DNA of 39,248 bases, taken from contig NZ_MDFM01000039.1 of the NCBI RefSeq assembly GCF_002939985.1, positions 1 to 39,248 on the forward strand. Reading direction: 5' to 3'. Below the pieces are notes generated by a model, which worked only from the letters and a program-made list of their open reading frames with translations, was not told where the DNA came from and did no database searches. How positions within the stretch are numbered: position 1 is the stretch's first letter; each line of letters starts with the position of its first letter. This document shows positions 14,506 to 22,293 of this stretch, piece by piece. The stretch comes from Xanthomonas hortorum pv. cynarae (GTDB taxonomy: Bacteria; Pseudomonadota; Gammaproteobacteria; Xanthomonadales; Xanthomonadaceae). The translations under genes and the position numbers were made by a program.

Positions 14506-15287
14506 CACCACTCTCCAACGGGTTTGGCAGCTGGCTCACTAGATTTCTGGAAGGCTTTGTCGCTGCCGTAGGCGTTCTCCATGTTCCGCTGCGTCAGGCG
14601 ATCGCCTGCCATCTGCCGGGCCTGCTCCTCAAGCACGGCTTGGTTCATCGCCGCCGTTTGTGCGTTGAGCTTCATCATTTCCTGGCCGACCAGCATGTTG
14701 ATCTGGTTACCGGCCTGCGTGGCAGCGAGGGCACCCGTCGCCGATTGCGAGGCCTGGCCCATCGTCTCGAACTGCTGGTTGGTGCTATCCAGGGTGTCCA
14801 GGACGGCGGCGCCGCTGTGGAGGGCGTCCTCCACGTTCTCGCGGCCCTGCGATTGCCACTGATCGACCATCGCGGAAAGCTGCTGAAAGGTCGCGTCATT
14901 GGTCACTTGGGGATAGCGCTGGGCGAACATGTCGCGCGTGTTTTGCAGCTTCGCCATGCTCCCGCGCAGCTGGTTGATGCTCTGCTTATAGGAGTTGTAA
15001 ACCTGCTGGTACTCGGCGAACACATTGCGTGGCAGCGAGGCAAGATTGCGGGCCTCGTTGGCGACCTGCTGGATCTGCAAGTTCAATTGATCCATCTGGG
15101 TCTTGTATTGCTGCACTTGCTTGGCGTAGGCGCTGATCTCTTGGCTCTGTTGCAGCAGCTGGGTTACCAGATTGCTGCAATTGGCACAGACCAGCGCCTG
15201 TGCCGGCGGCGCGTAGATAGCTGAGCCGCCGGCAACTGCTAAGCCGATGGCGACGGTCAGTGCGGCGGTGACGCGACGAATTTTCAT
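14502..15287 (-). CDS. trbJ: Conjugal transfer protein TrbJ (VirB5-like)
   Basis: 261 aa. Signal peptide KIRRVTAALTVAIGLAVAGG through APPAQA, then a long helical coiled-coil-forming region rich in Gln (QLLQQSQEISAYAKQVQQYK, QVANEARNLASLPRNVFAEYQQVY), typical of TrbJ. It is thought to be a minor pilus component. The ATG at 15287 is favoured because GGAG lies 7-8 nt upstream; the in-frame ATG at 15299 overlaps that site. The stop TGA overlaps the trbK GTG start. It follows trbE by 19 bp. Confidence 0.88.
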   Translation of the reverse strand: MKIRRVTAALTVAIGLAVAGGSAIYAPPAQALVCANCSNLVTQLLQQSQEISAYAKQVQQYKTQMDQLNLQIQQVANEARNLASLPRNVFAEYQQVYNSYKQSINQLRGSMAKLQNTRDMFAQRYPQVTNDATFQQLSAMVDQWQSQGRENVEDALHSGAAVLDTLDSTNQQFETMGQASQSATGALAATQAGNQINMLVGQEMMKLNAQTAAMNQAVLEEQARQMAGDRLTQRNMENAYGSDKAFQKSSEPAAKPVGEWW

Positions 15288-15306
15288 AGCGTTCTCCATG
15301 CTGGGT

Positions 15307-17877
15307 TTAGGCTTGGATGGTGGTGTTGCTGGATGGTGCGGGACTGCTATCAACCGAGCGCACGAAGTCGAGCGCCCATTGCAGGGGCGAAGCCGTGCGC
15401 TGGCTCGCGGGTTTGCTCACTTGCGCCTGGTCGTGCTTGTTGACCAGGTGCGCTAAATACGCTTCGTTGAATTCTCTGGTGGTGCTGGTGGCGTTGCGGA
15501 TGGCAATGGCTTCGCGCTGCGCCTCTTTTCCAGTAGCGCCGCAAACGGCCAGTGCCAACGGACCCAAGCCGAGCGAGAACAGCCGATTGCCCTGCGGGCT
15601 GGTCAGGTAGTAGTCGCGTTTGGGCGTGCTGCTGGCGAGAATGTCCAGCTGCTTGTCGTTCAAACCGAACATCCGGTAGAACTTGGCCACCTCGTCGTTT
15701 CGGGCGCTGCTGTTGGGCAGGAAGATCTTGGTCATGCATGCCTCGATCAGCGTCGGCATGATCTTGGATTGCGCCACGTCGGCCAGACTCTGCGTGGCAA
15801 ACCACACTGCAACGTTGGCCTTGCGCAGCACCTTGAGCCATTCGCGGATCTTTGCTGAAAACGCTGGGTGGTCGAGGAACAGCCATGCTTCATCGAGCAC
15901 CAGGAGGCTCGGCCGCTTCGCGTCGAAGCGCTGCTCCAAGCGGTGAAACAGGTAGGTCAACACCGGCATGACCACCTGGGGGGTGTTCATCAATTCTTCC
16001 ATTTCAAACGCGAGCCAGCTGCCCAGCGACACGTCGTCGTGCGTTGCATCCAGCAGATAGCCGTGCGCCCCGTCCACCGTGAACGGGTGCAAGGCCTCCT
16101 TGATGTCTGGATCTTGCACTAGCACGGTAAAGCCTGAAATGGTGCGTTGCTCGACCGGGCTGTCGTCTGCGCCCAACTCGTTGAGCGCATCCCAGATGGC
16201 GCGCTTACGCTGCGGCGTCATTTCGACGCCTTCGCCCACGATGATGTCAATCAGCCATGTTTGCGCCCATGCCCGCTCCTGGTCGTTGTCCACGTGGGCC
16301 AGCGGCTGAAACGCCGGGCTGCTGTCACCGCCTAGGTCGTAGAAGTGGCCACCCACGTGGTCGGTGGTAATGCGGGAGCTGCCGCCCTTGTCGAAGATGT
16401 AGACCTGCGCGGCTTCATAGCGACGGAACTGTGTCTCGGCCAAGTTGAGTAGCACCGACTTGCCGGCGCCGGTCGGGCCGATGACCATCGCGTGCCCTAC
16501 GTCGCCCACATACGTACTGAAGCGGAACGGCGTCGTCTCCCCGGTGACCACGAACATGTGCGGCGGGGCGTGGTCCAGATTCTGGTTGCCGGGGAATAGA
16601 TCGTTCTGGCAATAGCGCGGCCCGGCCCACACGCTGGAACTTGGCATGGCGTGGGCGAGGTTGAGGGTGGACACCATCGGCCGGCGGATGTTGTGCTGTG
16701 CGTTGCCTGGCACCGCGCCGAGAAACGCATCGATCGCGTTGCCGTCGCGGGCTTCGTCAATGGTCACAAAGCCTAGACCATTGATTTCGCGCTCGACCGC
16801 GCGCAGCTTGGCTTCCAACCTTCGCGGATCCGTATCAAGCACGATCAGCGATTGGGTGAAGTAACCATAGCCCACCGCCTCTGCTGCGATTTCCTGCATT
16901 GCAGCGTTGGCGTCTGCCGCGTTAGCGAGCGCTTCCGGATTTTCCAGTGCTGACTCCGACTTGCTCACTAGCTCCTTGAGAATGACCATGAAGGACTTGC
17001 GGCCGCTGAACCACTGGCGCTGGATCTTCTTCATTTCCTTATCGGCTGTGGCCTTGTCCAAGGCCACCCAGCGCGTCACCCACCGGTAGGCCATGCCCAT
17101 CCGGTTCAAGCGATCCAGAATGCCGGGGATGGTCTGCGTCGGGAACTGACGCACGGTGATGATGCCCAAGTGGTGTTTGCCCAGCTTCGGTTCTTTGCCC
17201 CCGATCAGCGGGGTGTCGGGCAGCACGCGGCAAAGCTCTTGGGATACGTCACCAGGTACAACCGGGTGACGTTTGGTGCTGATTGTGTCGTGCAGGTAGG
17301 TCAGCAGCTCGGAGTCATCGAGCGCATGCACCTCGGGCAGGATGGCCGAGAAGGCTTCCAGGAGCCGAACGCGCTCCACCACGAACTTGTCGAGCCAATC
17401 GTTGATTGTCTGCCGGTTGCGGTTGGCCGCACTCTTGCGCTGCCCGTCCGGGTCCGTGAAGAACCAAGCGCGGGCTGTACTCTCCTGTGCCTTGGGTGGC
17501 AACCATCCGAGTGTGAAGTAATACGTAGTCTCAAAGTGCACGCCCGTCTCGGCGATGCTGCGGCGCTCTTCATCGATCAGATAGGACATCGGATCGGGGA
17601 AGTGTTCGCCGCTGGGGTAGCTGGTGCTGGGGGCGCGTTGTGCGTCGATCTGGAAATACCAGCCGTCGCCAAGGCGGCGGAACAGGTTGTTCATCTGGGC
17701 CGACACTGCAATCAGTTCGTGCTTGGTCGCGGAGTCCAGGTCTGGACCGCGATAGCGCAGCGTCGTGATCAACGACGCGTTGCGGTTCAGCACAACGCCG
17801 GGGGCGACCAGGTACGCCCACGGCAGAACATCGCCAATGTCGGTGGGTTCGTTGCTGTATTTCGGAAGTCGCTGCAT
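15307..17877 (-). CDS. trbE: Conjugal transfer ATPase TrbE (VirB4)
   Basis: 856 aa, almost the RP4 TrbE length. N-terminal CagE/VirB4 domain (about 1-430), then Walker A GPTGAGKS (Lys473) and Walker B LLVLDEAWLFLDHPAF (about 680), with a conserved WFATQSLADV motif after it. It energises pilus assembly and substrate transfer at the inner membrane. The start at 17877 is preceded by GAAGG. It is separated from trbD by 66 bp that contain a very stable hairpin (17901-17936), the only sizable gap within the trb operon. Confidence 0.95.
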   Translation of the reverse strand: MQRLPKYSNEPTDIGDVLPWAYLVAPGVVLNRNASLITTLRYRGPDLDSATKHELIAVSAQMNNLFRRLGDGWYFQIDAQRAPSTSYPSGEHFPDPMSYLIDEERRSIAETGVHFETTYYFTLGWLPPKAQESTARAWFFTDPDGQRKSAANRNRQTINDWLDKFVVERVRLLEAFSAILPEVHALDDSELLTYLHDTISTKRHPVVPGDVSQELCRVLPDTPLIGGKEPKLGKHHLGIITVRQFPTQTIPGILDRLNRMGMAYRWVTRWVALDKATADKEMKKIQRQWFSGRKSFMVILKELVSKSESALENPEALANAADANAAMQEIAAEAVGYGYFTQSLIVLDTDPRRLEAKLRAVEREINGLGFVTIDEARDGNAIDAFLGAVPGNAQHNIRRPMVSTLNLAHAMPSSSVWAGPRYCQNDLFPGNQNLDHAPPHMFVVTGETTPFRFSTYVGDVGHAMVIGPTGAGKSVLLNLAETQFRRYEAAQVYIFDKGGSSRITTDHVGGHFYDLGGDSSPAFQPLAHVDNDQERAWAQTWLIDIIVGEGVEMTPQRKRAIWDALNELGADDSPVEQRTISGFTVLVQDPDIKEALHPFTVDGAHGYLLDATHDDVSLGSWLAFEMEELMNTPQVVMPVLTYLFHRLEQRFDAKRPSLLVLDEAWLFLDHPAFSAKIREWLKVLRKANVAVWFATQSLADVAQSKIMPTLIEACMTKIFLPNSSARNDEVAKFYRMFGLNDKQLDILASSTPKRDYYLTSPQGNRLFSLGLGPLALAVCGATGKEAQREAIAIRNATSTTREFNEAYLAHLVNKHDQAQVSKPASQRTASPLQWALDFVRSVDSSPAPSSNTTIQA

Positions 17878-17900
17878 GGGTTGGCCTTCACTGGATGCCG

Positions 17901-17936
17901 CCGGTCAGTGATCCGCAAGGGCGGAACACTGACCGG
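17901..17936 (-). promoter_or_regulatory. Long hairpin between trbD and trbE
   Basis: CCGGTCAGTG (17901-17910) pairs with CACTGACCGG (17927-17936), and inside it TCCGC pairs with GCGGA around an AAGG loop, with one A-A mismatch: 15 base pairs in total. No T-run follows, so it is more likely an RNA processing or stabilising element, or a pause site, than a terminator. Confidence 0.65.
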
Positions 17937-17943
17937 TAGCCCG

Positions 17944-18210
17944 CTATGCGCGGTAGTGGTTTTTCAAGCGGAGCGCGCGTTTCAACGCCTCCGGCCATTG
18001 CGTGTCGTACTTGGTCAGTAGAACCAGGCCGATGTGGATGACCATGTAGAACGGCAAGCTCCACCACGATTGCAGGCCAAGCACGAGGGCTGCAGCCGTC
18101 GTGAACGCGACAACGGCCATGTCGCGCGGAATGCCTACAAGAAGCCTGGGTGTGGACAGTGCGCGGTGTACCGGCACCTCATAGCCATCTGGGTTGGTTT
18201 GTTCGTCCAC
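17944..18210 (-). CDS. trbD: Conjugal transfer protein TrbD (VirB3)
   Basis: 88 aa. N-terminal VPVHRALSTPRLLVGIPRDM is the usual VirB3/TrbD signature, followed by two hydrophobic segments (about residues 32-46 and 50-66, VVAFTTAAALVLGL and WSLPFYMVIHIGLVLLTKY) and a basic C-terminus (ALKRALRLKNHYRA). Inner-membrane protein that works with TrbE. Its start lies 2 bp after the trbC stop, so translation is coupled. Confidence 0.9.
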   Translation of the reverse strand: MDEQTNPDGYEVPVHRALSTPRLLVGIPRDMAVVAFTTAAALVLGLQSWWSLPFYMVIHIGLVLLTKYDTQWPEALKRALRLKNHYRA

Positions 18211-18212
18211 GA

Positions 18213-18527
18213 TCAGAACACCGCGCCGCCGCCGAAGCCAAGGAAGCTGAGGAAGAACGTGCTTGCGCTGAAGGCAACCGACAAGCCGAGTAGGACCGCC
18301 ATCAGCTTTTTCATCCCGGTGCCTCCTTCCGAGTTCGCCATCCCGAGACCACAGACAACGATGGAGATCACCCCAATCGCCTTGGCGACGGGACCGGTGA
18401 TGCTATTCAAAATCCGATCTAGCCAGTCTTCCCACGGCATGCCGGTGCCGCTTGCGTAGGCGGCAGCCGGCAACAAGAAAAACGCCAGCGTCAGCAGCTG
18501 GAGAGTGCGAGTGTTGCGGAGCTTCAT
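18213..18527 (-). CDS. trbC: Pilin precursor TrbC (VirB2)
   Basis: 104 aa from the ATG at 18527, which has AGGGA 7 nt upstream (an ATG at 18533 is less well placed). The signal peptide ends AYA, giving a mature start SGTGMPWEDWLDRIL that parallels RP4 TrbC (SEGTGGSLPYESWL). Two hydrophobic segments follow, and the end STFFLSFLGFGGGAVF parallels RP4 STFFGRG plus a short removable tail. Cleavage after GFGGG would leave about 76 residues, close to the 78-residue cyclic RP4 pilin. First gene of the trbC-I operon, behind two operator copies. Confidence 0.9.
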   Translation of the reverse strand: MKLRNTRTLQLLTLAFFLLPAAAYASGTGMPWEDWLDRILNSITGPVAKAIGVISIVVCGLGMANSEGGTGMKKLMAVLLGLSVAFSASTFFLSFLGFGGGAVF

Positions 18528-18576
18528 CGTCATGTCCCTGGAATGGGTTGGGGGAATTGATGCTTACCCTTCACAT

Positions 18577-18631
18577 GGTTTGCAAAACCATTGCACACCA
18601 CATGCCTGAATGTAACAAAACATTGCACACC
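18577..18631. promoter_or_regulatory. Two tandem copies of the plasmid-wide operator before trbC
   Basis: Copy at 18577-18599 (GGTTTGCAAA, 3 bp, ATTGCACACC) and copy at 18609-18631 with a strong right arm (CATTGCACACC) and weak left arm, 32 bp apart (three helical turns). The nearer one is 50 bp upstream of the trbC start. The intergenic region 18528-18739 holds these and the probable trbC promoter. Confidence 0.7.
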
Positions 18632-18739
18632 GTCGCAATGTCTTCAGGCAAGCGTCATCGTCCGTTCTTTGACGGGTTTCGCAGTCGGAGTTGTTCTTCG
18701 CGCCGGGTAGGAAAACACCGACGCGTCGCTACTGTTCAG

Positions 18740-19747
18740 CTACTCGGCTGATATCAGTTTGTAGACATACCCTTCCGGTGCCTGCTCGATGCCGGTGACG
18801 CGTAGTACTTCACGCACGCGGCGCACCGCCTTTTGACCGCCGTCCGCCTCGATTGTCTCGAACCCGATGCTCACGATGATCTGCACCGTGCGCGCAATCT
18901 TGCGCGGAACCGGCAAGAACCCGCCTTGCACGAGCAAGTCCTCGATGCGCTCCAATGCTTCGTTGGCGCTGTTGGCGTGGATGGTGCATAGCCCGCCGGG
19001 ATGGCCGGTGTTCCAGGCATCGAGCATGTCCATGACCTCCGGGCCACGCACCTCGCCGACGATCAGACGGTCTGGTGTCATACGCAGCGTATCGCGCAAC
19101 AGGTGCGTCATGCTGCGAGTGATCTGGTCGCGATTCCGCACGGTGCGCAAGCGCACGACTTCATCAGCTTCCACGCGCAGTTCTAGCGTGTCTTCCAGTG
19201 TGATCACCCGCCCGGTGATGCGGCCCATTTCGTACAGGACGGCATTGGCAAAGGTGGTTTTTCCGGTGTGGCTGCCGCCGACGATCACGATGTTGTCGCG
19301 GTCATGGACTGCCTTGACGATGACATCCCGTTGTCGCTGGGTGAGCTGCCCGTTGGTCACATAGTCGTCTAGGGTGAGCCGCAGATTGGATTTCTTGCGG
19401 ATCACAAACGTCGGGCCATCGGGTGATTCCGGCGGCAGTACAGCATGGAAGCGATAGCCTGTTTCTGGCAGCTCGGCCGGAAAGCTCGGGTTGTCCTTAT
19501 CGGCAATCTCGCCGACGTGATCGGCCACGATCTTGATCACGCGCATGCGCGTGTTCACATCAAGCGTGTGGTCGTGGCAGATCCGCCGGCCGTCCTTGGC
19601 GTACCACAGCCGACCATCGGGGTTGACCCGCACTTCTTCAACGGCCGGGTCGTCCAGCAGCTCGCCGATCGCACCGCCGAGCGCGGATTTCATCATGTCC
19701 AGCAGGCGGCTGTGTCGGGTGATGGCGGTGGGGATCGGTGCGCTCAT
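18740..19747 (-). CDS. trbB: Conjugal transfer ATPase TrbB (VirB11)
   Basis: 335 aa. Secretion-type AAA ATPase: Walker A IVGGSHTGKTT (Lys163), Asp box around RVITLEDTLELRV, Walker B MTPDRLIVGEVRG and the His box NTGHPGGLCTIHANS. The N-terminal domain starts AITRHSRLLDMMKSALGG. Hexameric cytoplasmic ATPase that powers pilus assembly. Its start overlaps the preceding RHH gene by 4 bp, so it belongs to the traI-traG unit, while trbC downstream has its own operator region. Confidence 0.94.
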   Translation of the reverse strand: MSAPIPTAITRHSRLLDMMKSALGGAIGELLDDPAVEEVRVNPDGRLWYAKDGRRICHDHTLDVNTRMRVIKIVADHVGEIADKDNPSFPAELPETGYRFHAVLPPESPDGPTFVIRKKSNLRLTLDDYVTNGQLTQRQRDVIVKAVHDRDNIVIVGGSHTGKTTFANAVLYEMGRITGRVITLEDTLELRVEADEVVRLRTVRNRDQITRSMTHLLRDTLRMTPDRLIVGEVRGPEVMDMLDAWNTGHPGGLCTIHANSANEALERIEDLLVQGGFLPVPRKIARTVQIIVSIGFETIEADGGQKAVRRVREVLRVTGIEQAPEGYVYKLISAE

Positions 19748-20235
19748 GGGGCTGCCTCGGGTTCTGGATCGGCGTCGTCTGGCTGTCCGGTCGCCCGTTC
19801 CAGGGCGTCGAACTCGCTATCGGTCTGGGCGCGCAACAACGAGCCGGTCAACTTGTCCAGCAGCGGCTGTCGCTGGCTGAAAACGCGTTCCACCGACGCG
19901 ATCAGGGCGTTGTAGAAGCCCTCGCCCGCCGCGTTGCTGGCAGGCGTGGCAGCAGGCAGGCGTGCAAACAGATTCTTGGTTGTAAGCGTTGTTAGCTCGA
20001 CCAGCATCTGATTGCCGAAGTGCACGTTACGCACCTCGTTGCGCAGTGACCTCAATTCCTTGAGGACCAGCATTTCTTCGGCTTTGGCGTGTTCGGGGTC
20101 GTAGCGCTCTGCTAGCGCCGCCTCGACAACGGCGCGCAGCGGAATGCGGCGTTCGACGGCTTCGCGCTTGGCTAAGTTGATGAGTCGGGTTTGGATCTGG
20201 GTGTGCAGGATGGTCTTACCGTCAGATTTCTTCAT
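19744..20235 (-). CDS. RHH/CopG-type protein between traG and trbB, 163 aa
   Basis: The N-terminus (KTILHTQIQTRLINLAKREAVERRIPLRAVVEAALAERY, residues 7-46) reads as a ribbon-helix-helix DNA-binding or helical N-domain; the middle (HAKAEEMLVLKELRSLRNEVRNVHF) is a likely coiled coil. Such CopG-like genes sit between traG and trbB in Tn4371-type transfer clusters, and are annotated as transfer regulators. It overlaps both neighbours by 4 bp (ATGA), so it is tightly co-translated with the coupling protein and TrbB. A structural role with the coupling protein is an alternative. Confidence 0.65.
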   Translation of the reverse strand: MKKSDGKTILHTQIQTRLINLAKREAVERRIPLRAVVEAALAERYDPEHAKAEEMLVLKELRSLRNEVRNVHFGNQMLVELTTLTTKNLFARLPAATPASNAAGEGFYNALIASVERVFSQRQPLLDKLTGSLLRAQTDSEFDALERATGQPDDADPEPEAAP

Positions 20236-22289
20236 GGGAGCATGTAGTCCATGTCGTCGTCGGCTGCATCCATGCCATCGGCTTTGGCGACGGGGCTGAC
20301 GGTGATTTCATGGGTGTCGATGTCGGCATCGGCGCCGATATCGTCATCGAGCATGGGCGCGGCTTCGACGGCCACCTCCTGTGCGGGCATCGGCTCGGGG
20401 GTGGCGTCCAGATCGCGGGAGTCTTGGACGGCCGGCTGCAGGGCGGCCGCCACCGCGACCGGCACCACAGCGGGGGTAAGCTTGGTCCACGGGTTGCCGG
20501 CGACTGGCGGCCCGTAGGGGTATGGCCTGGCGCTGGTGTTGGCGACCGGTGCGTACTTGTGGGTCGGATCTAGCACCTTGCCGCGTTCGTCAGTCGGCGG
20601 CACCAGGTCGCAGAACCGTTTGTCGCTGTAATACTTGATCTTCATGGCCATGATCGGCGGCAGGCCTGCGACAACGATGATCTTCTTGGCCGGGTCCATT
20701 TCCCGCACCTCGCCTGGGGTCATCAGGGCGCGAGCTGATTCCTGGTTGGACACCATTACGTGGCCCAGCCAGCCAGACAACCGCCCGCCGGTGTAGTTGG
20801 TCTGCTGGTGAATCTCGGTCGTCATCCCGAGCGAATCGCTGATGCGCTTGGCCGTCTCGTCGGTGTTGGGCGCATACCACACGTGGATATGTGCACCATC
20901 CATGACGGTATTACTTGGTCCGTAATATTTCACGATTTGGTTATAGCTCTGGTTGATCATCATGCACTTGATGCCATAACCGGCGACGTAGCCCAGCCCT
21001 TCCTCAAAGAACTCCAATTTGCCCAAGGACGGGAACTCATCGACCAGCAACAGCAGCCGATGCTTGTTGCCTTCCGGGTGCAATTCTTCGGTCAGCCGGC
21101 GCGTGATCTGTTGCAGCATCAGCCGGAACAAGGGCCGCAAACGTGATTTGTCACTCGGCGGACTGATCAGATACAGCGACAGCGGGTATGGCGCACGCAT
21201 CAGGTCGATGATGCGGAAGTCGCTTTCGCTGGTCGCGGCACCCACGATGGGGTCGTAGTAGAGGTTGAAGAAGCTGCGCGCCGTCGAATGCACACCGCTG
21301 CGCTCGTTGGCGCTCTTGTTGAGCATGGCCCTTGCTCCGATCGCAACGACCGGATGCACCTTGCCGTTGCGGTGCTTGGTGTCGAGCATGTATTGCAGCG
21401 TCGCTTCCATCGTGCGTTCCGGGTTGTCCAGGAACATAGCGATGCCTGCCAAGGTCTTGTCTGGCTCGGCGTACAGCACGTGGAGGACCACCGCCAGCAG
21501 CCACGAGTCGGCCTCCTTGCTCCAATGGTCGGGTTTGCCCTTGCCGTCCGGGTCAACCAGCATGTCGGTAACGTTCTGGGCGTCCTTCACCTCGTTATCG
21601 CCTGGTCGAATCTCGGCCAGCGGGTTGAACCGGCAGGTGTCACGCTGGGTTGGGTTGAATTTCAACGCATAGCCGATCCTGCTCCGGTAGCCCGATGTCA
21701 GCTCCCAGTTCTCGCCCTTGATGTCGTTGACCACCACGCTCGCCTGCCAGTTCAGCAACGTGGGCACGACGATGCCAACGCCTTTGCCCGACCGGCTCGG
21801 CGCGGTGACTTCCAGATGCTCCGGGCCGTTGTGGGTGAGGTACTGACCGTCTTCGGTCATGCCGAGTACCACGCCGGCCTGACCCAGCAGGCCGGACTTC
21901 TCGATTTCCCTGGCCTCGGCCCAGCGCGCCGAGCCGTGCGTCAAGACCGTCTCCTGGGCGCGGGTGCGGAAGATGGCCACCGCCACCATGGCGACGAAGC
22001 CCATCGCTGCAAATGCGGCAACGATGTAGATCGCCCTGGTGAAGATGTCCGGGGCGTAGGCGTTGTAATCCCACAACCAGGGAAAATATGACCAGGGCGC
22101 ATAGATGCCATGCCCTGCAATCTGGAACCAGGGCGCACCGAGCTGCGGCTGGTAGGCCAGCGCATAGGCGACGTACTGGCCCGCCGCCCACACGCCCAGA
22201 AAGATGCAGACCACGCAGGCGACCATGGGACCGCCCCGCAGTCCGCCAGCGTGACGGGTTTTCTCGCGTTGTTTGCTTTGTGGTGCCAT
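20232..22289 (-). CDS. traG: Type IV coupling protein TraG (VirD4)
   Basis: 685 aa. Two N-terminal membrane segments (about 22-46 and 84-106), then Walker A APSRSGKGVG (Lys169) and Walker B LLLLVDEFPSLGKLEFFEEG (about 410), with the all-alpha domain in between. It recruits the relaxase-DNA complex to the secretion channel. The C-terminus (about 590-685) is a Pro/Ala/Asp-rich acidic tail ending DDDMDYMLP, possibly for substrate recognition. The start is 4 bp after the relaxase stop, and the stop overlaps the next start. Confidence 0.95.
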   Translation of the reverse strand: MAPQSKQREKTRHAGGLRGGPMVACVVCIFLGVWAAGQYVAYALAYQPQLGAPWFQIAGHGIYAPWSYFPWLWDYNAYAPDIFTRAIYIVAAFAAMGFVAMVAVAIFRTRAQETVLTHGSARWAEAREIEKSGLLGQAGVVLGMTEDGQYLTHNGPEHLEVTAPSRSGKGVGIVVPTLLNWQASVVVNDIKGENWELTSGYRSRIGYALKFNPTQRDTCRFNPLAEIRPGDNEVKDAQNVTDMLVDPDGKGKPDHWSKEADSWLLAVVLHVLYAEPDKTLAGIAMFLDNPERTMEATLQYMLDTKHRNGKVHPVVAIGARAMLNKSANERSGVHSTARSFFNLYYDPIVGAATSESDFRIIDLMRAPYPLSLYLISPPSDKSRLRPLFRLMLQQITRRLTEELHPEGNKHRLLLLVDEFPSLGKLEFFEEGLGYVAGYGIKCMMINQSYNQIVKYYGPSNTVMDGAHIHVWYAPNTDETAKRISDSLGMTTEIHQQTNYTGGRLSGWLGHVMVSNQESARALMTPGEVREMDPAKKIIVVAGLPPIMAMKIKYYSDKRFCDLVPPTDERGKVLDPTHKYAPVANTSARPYPYGPPVAGNPWTKLTPAVVPVAVAAALQPAVQDSRDLDATPEPMPAQEVAVEAAPMLDDDIGADADIDTHEITVSPVAKADGMDAADDDMDYMLP

Positions 22290-22293
22290 CGGT

